6,008 nt of DNA from Candidatus Nomurabacteria bacterium. GTDB taxonomy: Bacteria; Patescibacteriota; Minisyncoccia; Phycocordibacterales; UBA9973. The stretch is taken from positions 1,786 to 7,793 of the forward strand of contig CALRFC010000036.1 of NCBI GenBank assembly GCA_943356395.1, read 5' to 3'. Under the pieces are notes generated by a model. The model was given only the letters and a program-made list of their open reading frames with translations. It was not told where the DNA came from and did not search any database. The first letter of the stretch is position 1, and each line of letters begins with the position of its first letter. Positions 4,763 to 6,008 of this stretch are shown here, piece by piece. The position numbers and the translations under genes are program-made.

Positions 4763-4833
4763 TAAAATTTTCAATTCCCAATTTCTAATTACCAATCAAT
4801 TTTCAATTGATCATTTCACAATTGATAAATGTA
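4763..4833. repeat. AT-rich convergent intergenic repeat region
   Basis: Between the converging tsaD and P-loop kinase genes the DNA consists of imperfect heptamers (caattcc, caatttc, taattac, caatcaa at 4772-4799), then a small hairpin ATCAATT/AATTGAT (4795-4801/4805-4811), then a further AATTGAT copy. No classical terminator with a T-run is seen for either gene; the hairpin may serve weakly. The heptamer style matches the repeats inside tsaD. Confidence 0.5.
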
Positions 4834-5385
4834 TTAAATTTTCTTCAACCATTCATCTATCTGCACCTGCAATTCTTCCACCGTTCCATTATTCTGGAAA
4901 ATGATTTCCGCGCGGGCGATGCATCCCGTCAAATTCTGCTCCCACGGATTTTTTCCGGCGGACTCCGTTTTTTCTTGCTCCAAGAATTTCTCGAAACTGA
5001 CTTTGTCAGTCGCGCTTCTGCGCGAGACGATGCGCTCGTAGCGGATTTTCGGATCGGCGTCCACTCCCACCAGATGCGCGCCATGAGAAAAAAGGAAATC
5101 AACCGAATCGACTTGGCGGATGGATTCGATGACGGCGTTTTGCCCGCTTTCAACCGCTTTTTTATACATTATTTCAATCAAATATGTCGAGCCGAGTTTT
5201 TTGCTCAAATCGCGCGATGTTTCTGTCATCGTATCGCGATTGACCGGCAATCCACGTTTCTTGATTTCTTCCGTCAAAAAATCCCGCACGGAAAAATGCG
5301 TCGCGTTCAATTTTTTCACGAGATAATCCGTCACTGTGTTCTTCCCCGCCCCGAGCATCCCCGTTACGCCGATGATTATTTGCAT
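4834..5385 (-). CDS. P-loop kinase, dephospho-CoA kinase / UPF0200-like
   Basis: A 183-residue soluble P-loop NTPase with nucleotide-kinase layout. Marks seen: Walker A GMLGAGKNT (9-17), FSVRDFLTEEIKKRGL (31-46; the Asp at 35 and following helix resemble the acceptor-side segment of adenylate-kinase-type enzymes), AVIESIRQVDSVDFL (84-98; compare 'DGIRs..E' of UPF0200/AAA_18 proteins), LVGVDADPKIRYERI (105-119), a probable lid RRSATDKVSFEKFLEQE (122-138) and a terminal IIFQNNGTVEELQVQIDEWL (161-180). By eye it is nearer to the COG0237/UPF0200 group than to true adenylate kinase. The substrate (dephospho-CoA, a nucleotide or other) cannot be decided. It begins three bases after the dgkA-like stop, so it is co-transcribed as the second gene of that operon. 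No Shine-Dalgarno; start codon ATG 5385 gives the P-loop its normal N-terminal place. Confidence 0.75.
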   Translation of the reverse strand: MQIIIGVTGMLGAGKNTVTDYLVKKLNATHFSVRDFLTEEIKKRGLPVNRDTMTETSRDLSKKLGSTYLIEIMYKKAVESGQNAVIESIRQVDSVDFLFSHGAHLVGVDADPKIRYERIVSRRSATDKVSFEKFLEQEKTESAGKNPWEQNLTGCIARAEIIFQNNGTVEELQVQIDEWLKKI

Positions 5386-5388
5386 ATA

Positions 5389-5760
5389 TTATCCGAATAT
5401 CTTAGGCAGGAAAATAATAAGCGCGACAACGAGCGCGGTAAGAGCGGAAAGCAGAACGGCGCCGGCGGCGACATCTTTCGTCTTTTTCGCGTATGGATGA
5501 ATTTCCGGAGAAGTGAGGTCGATGTCGATTTCAATCGCGGTATTGAATGCTTCAGACACGACGACGAGCCCCATCGAGAAAACGAGAGCCATCCATTCAA
5601 AAGCGCTGATGCGGAAATAGCATCCGAGCGCGATACCTGCGATGATCGCAACCGATTGTATCCACGCATTGTGCTCTGTTTTGAAAACGAGCGCGACTCC
5701 GGAAATCGCATGGCGCAAACTATGCGCGCGATGACGGATTGAAAAAGGTTTCTTCTGCAT
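5389..5760 (-). CDS. dgkA: undecaprenol/diacylglycerol kinase (DgkA family)
   Basis: A 123-residue integral membrane kinase of the prokaryotic DAGK family, phosphorylating undecaprenol (as in Gram-positives) or diacylglycerol. Marks seen from ATG 5760: an N-terminal amphipathic basic stretch with FKTEHNAWIQ (26-35; E29 matches the conserved N-terminal Glu), TM1 about 35-51, TM2 about 54-69 leading into the signature SEAFNTAIEIDIDL (69-82), then KTKDVAAGAVLL (93-104) opening TM3 (about 98-120). E70, N73, E77, K95 and D96 are the expected active-site residues. Length is typical. The frame extends to 5850, but that extension lacks family similarity and crosses the promoter, so ATG 5760 is preferred. 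It is the first gene of a two-gene operon with the P-loop kinase. Likely role: recycling of the lipid carrier for peptidoglycan or surface glycans. Confidence 0.92.
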   Translation of the reverse strand: MQKKPFSIRHRAHSLRHAISGVALVFKTEHNAWIQSVAIIAGIALGCYFRISAFEWMALVFSMGLVVVSEAFNTAIEIDIDLTSPEIHPYAKKTKDVAAGAVLLSALTALVVALIIFLPKIFG

Positions 5761-5766
5761 GGAGAC

Positions 5767-5775
5767 ACTATAGCA
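5767..5775 (-). promoter_or_regulatory. extended -10 promoter of the dgkA operon
   Basis: On the minus strand TGC-TATAGT (5775-5767) matches an extended -10 element. The -35 region is only T-rich. Transcription would start at about 5760, at or next to the ATG, predicting a leaderless message. Confidence 0.5.
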
Positions 5776-5822
5776 AAAAATACTCTCGCAAAAAAGCCAT
5801 AAAAGTGGTATATTTTTGTGAT

Positions 5823-5952
5823 GCATCCCGTAGTAGAAAATGGCATTCAAAATCGGGAAGGAGATCTTTTGTTTTTAAAAATTGCACTATTATAATTAAT
5901 ACTATAAAAGAGGGCTGCTCTTTGGAGCGATGCCATTTTTCACTACAGGATG
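5823..5952. repeat. imperfect 24-bp inverted repeat flanking the last promoter
   Basis: Bases 5823-5846 and 5929-5952 are reverse complements at 20 of 24 positions; two of the four differences would be G·U in RNA. The right arm runs exactly into the ATG at 5950. The arms enclose 82 bases holding the putative promoter of the next gene. It resembles the ends of a miniature inverted-repeat element, or an operator-like symmetric site. Confidence 0.6.
5869..5896 (+). promoter_or_regulatory. candidate promoter of the probable valS
   Basis: TTGTTT (5869-5874) and a perfect TATAAT (5891-5896) are 16 bases apart. The start would be near 5903, leaving a ~47-base leader that contains a small GCTC-TTTG-GAGC hairpin (5917-5928). 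The leader ends CACTACAGG directly before ATG, without a usable Shine-Dalgarno. Confidence 0.5.
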
Positions 5953-6008
5953 GAAAATCCCAAAAACATTCCCGAAAAATTCTTGAAGCCCTACGATTCG
6001 TCGGAGAC
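5950..6008 (+). CDS. valS: partial: probable valyl-tRNA synthetase N-terminus
   Basis: The frame from ATG 5950 is open to the window edge and reads MENPKNIPEKFLKPYDSSE. A short polar start with 'P..F..PYD..E' is the pattern I associate with the N-terminus of bacterial valyl-tRNA synthetases (P.xYdp...E..iY..W). No catalytic motif (HIGH, KMSKS) lies inside the window, so another class I synthetase or an unrelated protein is possible. It has its own candidate promoter at 5869-5896. Confidence 0.45.
   Translation, partial: MENPKNIPEKFLKPYDSSE

Noticed and set aside
4807..5742. Long plus-strand ORF of 311 codons
   Set aside because: It lies antisense to two recognisable minus-strand genes (DgkA-like and P-loop kinase); its translation is Arg/Phe/His-rich without any family motif.
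5761..5850. 30-residue N-terminal extension of the DgkA-like protein
   Set aside because: It crosses the extended -10 promoter, is not part of the family domain, and ATG 5760 gives a typical length.
5903..5949. T-box riboswitch before the probable valS
   Set aside because: The leader is only about 47 bases, with no specifier stem and no T-box consensus or antiterminator.

Overview
The window looks like chromosomal DNA of a small-genome bacterium. My best guess is a Patescibacteria/CPR (Parcubacteria-like) lineage. The grounds are short, compact housekeeping genes with almost no Shine-Dalgarno sequences, promoters that sit almost on top of start codons, AT-rich intergenic DNA made of imperfect 7-base repeats, hairpin-rich repeats that also enter genes, and an 'orphan' amino-acid kinase. 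This assignment is an inference from style and gene content; no taxonomic marker was compared. The standard bacterial code fits: every recognised gene reads through without internal TGA, and the adenylate-kinase-like gene ends in TGA just before a terminator.

Layout. Positions 1-290 hold a hairpin-rich stretch that is open in frame 3 and may be the repeat-invaded 3' end of an upstream gene. It includes a 76-nt cloverleaf-like set of palindromes (161-236). The same frame resumes after one TGA (288-290) and runs to 419, overlapping the next gene. A nucleoside phosphorylase (394-1170, +) ends before a perfect 14-bp hairpin. An aspartokinase-like gene (1321-2346, +) has its own strong promoter and intrinsic terminator. 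A tRNA-Val(GAC) (2429-2502, +) is followed by a 167-nt structured element that carries both an inverted and a direct copy of the tRNA 3' end. An adenylate-kinase-like gene (2706-3389, -) and tsaD (3482-4762, +) diverge from overlapping promoters. tsaD converges on a two-gene minus-strand operon: an undecaprenol/diacylglycerol kinase (5389-5760), then a P-loop kinase (4834-5385). The window ends in the first 19 codons of a probable valyl-tRNA synthetase (5950 onward, +), whose promoter is bracketed by an imperfect inverted repeat.

Functionally this is housekeeping: nucleotide salvage and phosphorylation (nucleoside phosphorylase, adenylate-kinase-like), tRNA supply and modification (tRNA-Val, TsaD, probable ValS), and lipid-carrier phosphorylation (DgkA-like). 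No defence system, CRISPR array, transposase or integrase gene is visible. The unusual biology is in the repeats: the inverted/direct tRNA-tail element behind tRNA-Val, the cloverleaf-like palindrome cluster, and 7-base-period repeats found both between genes and in frame inside tsaD.
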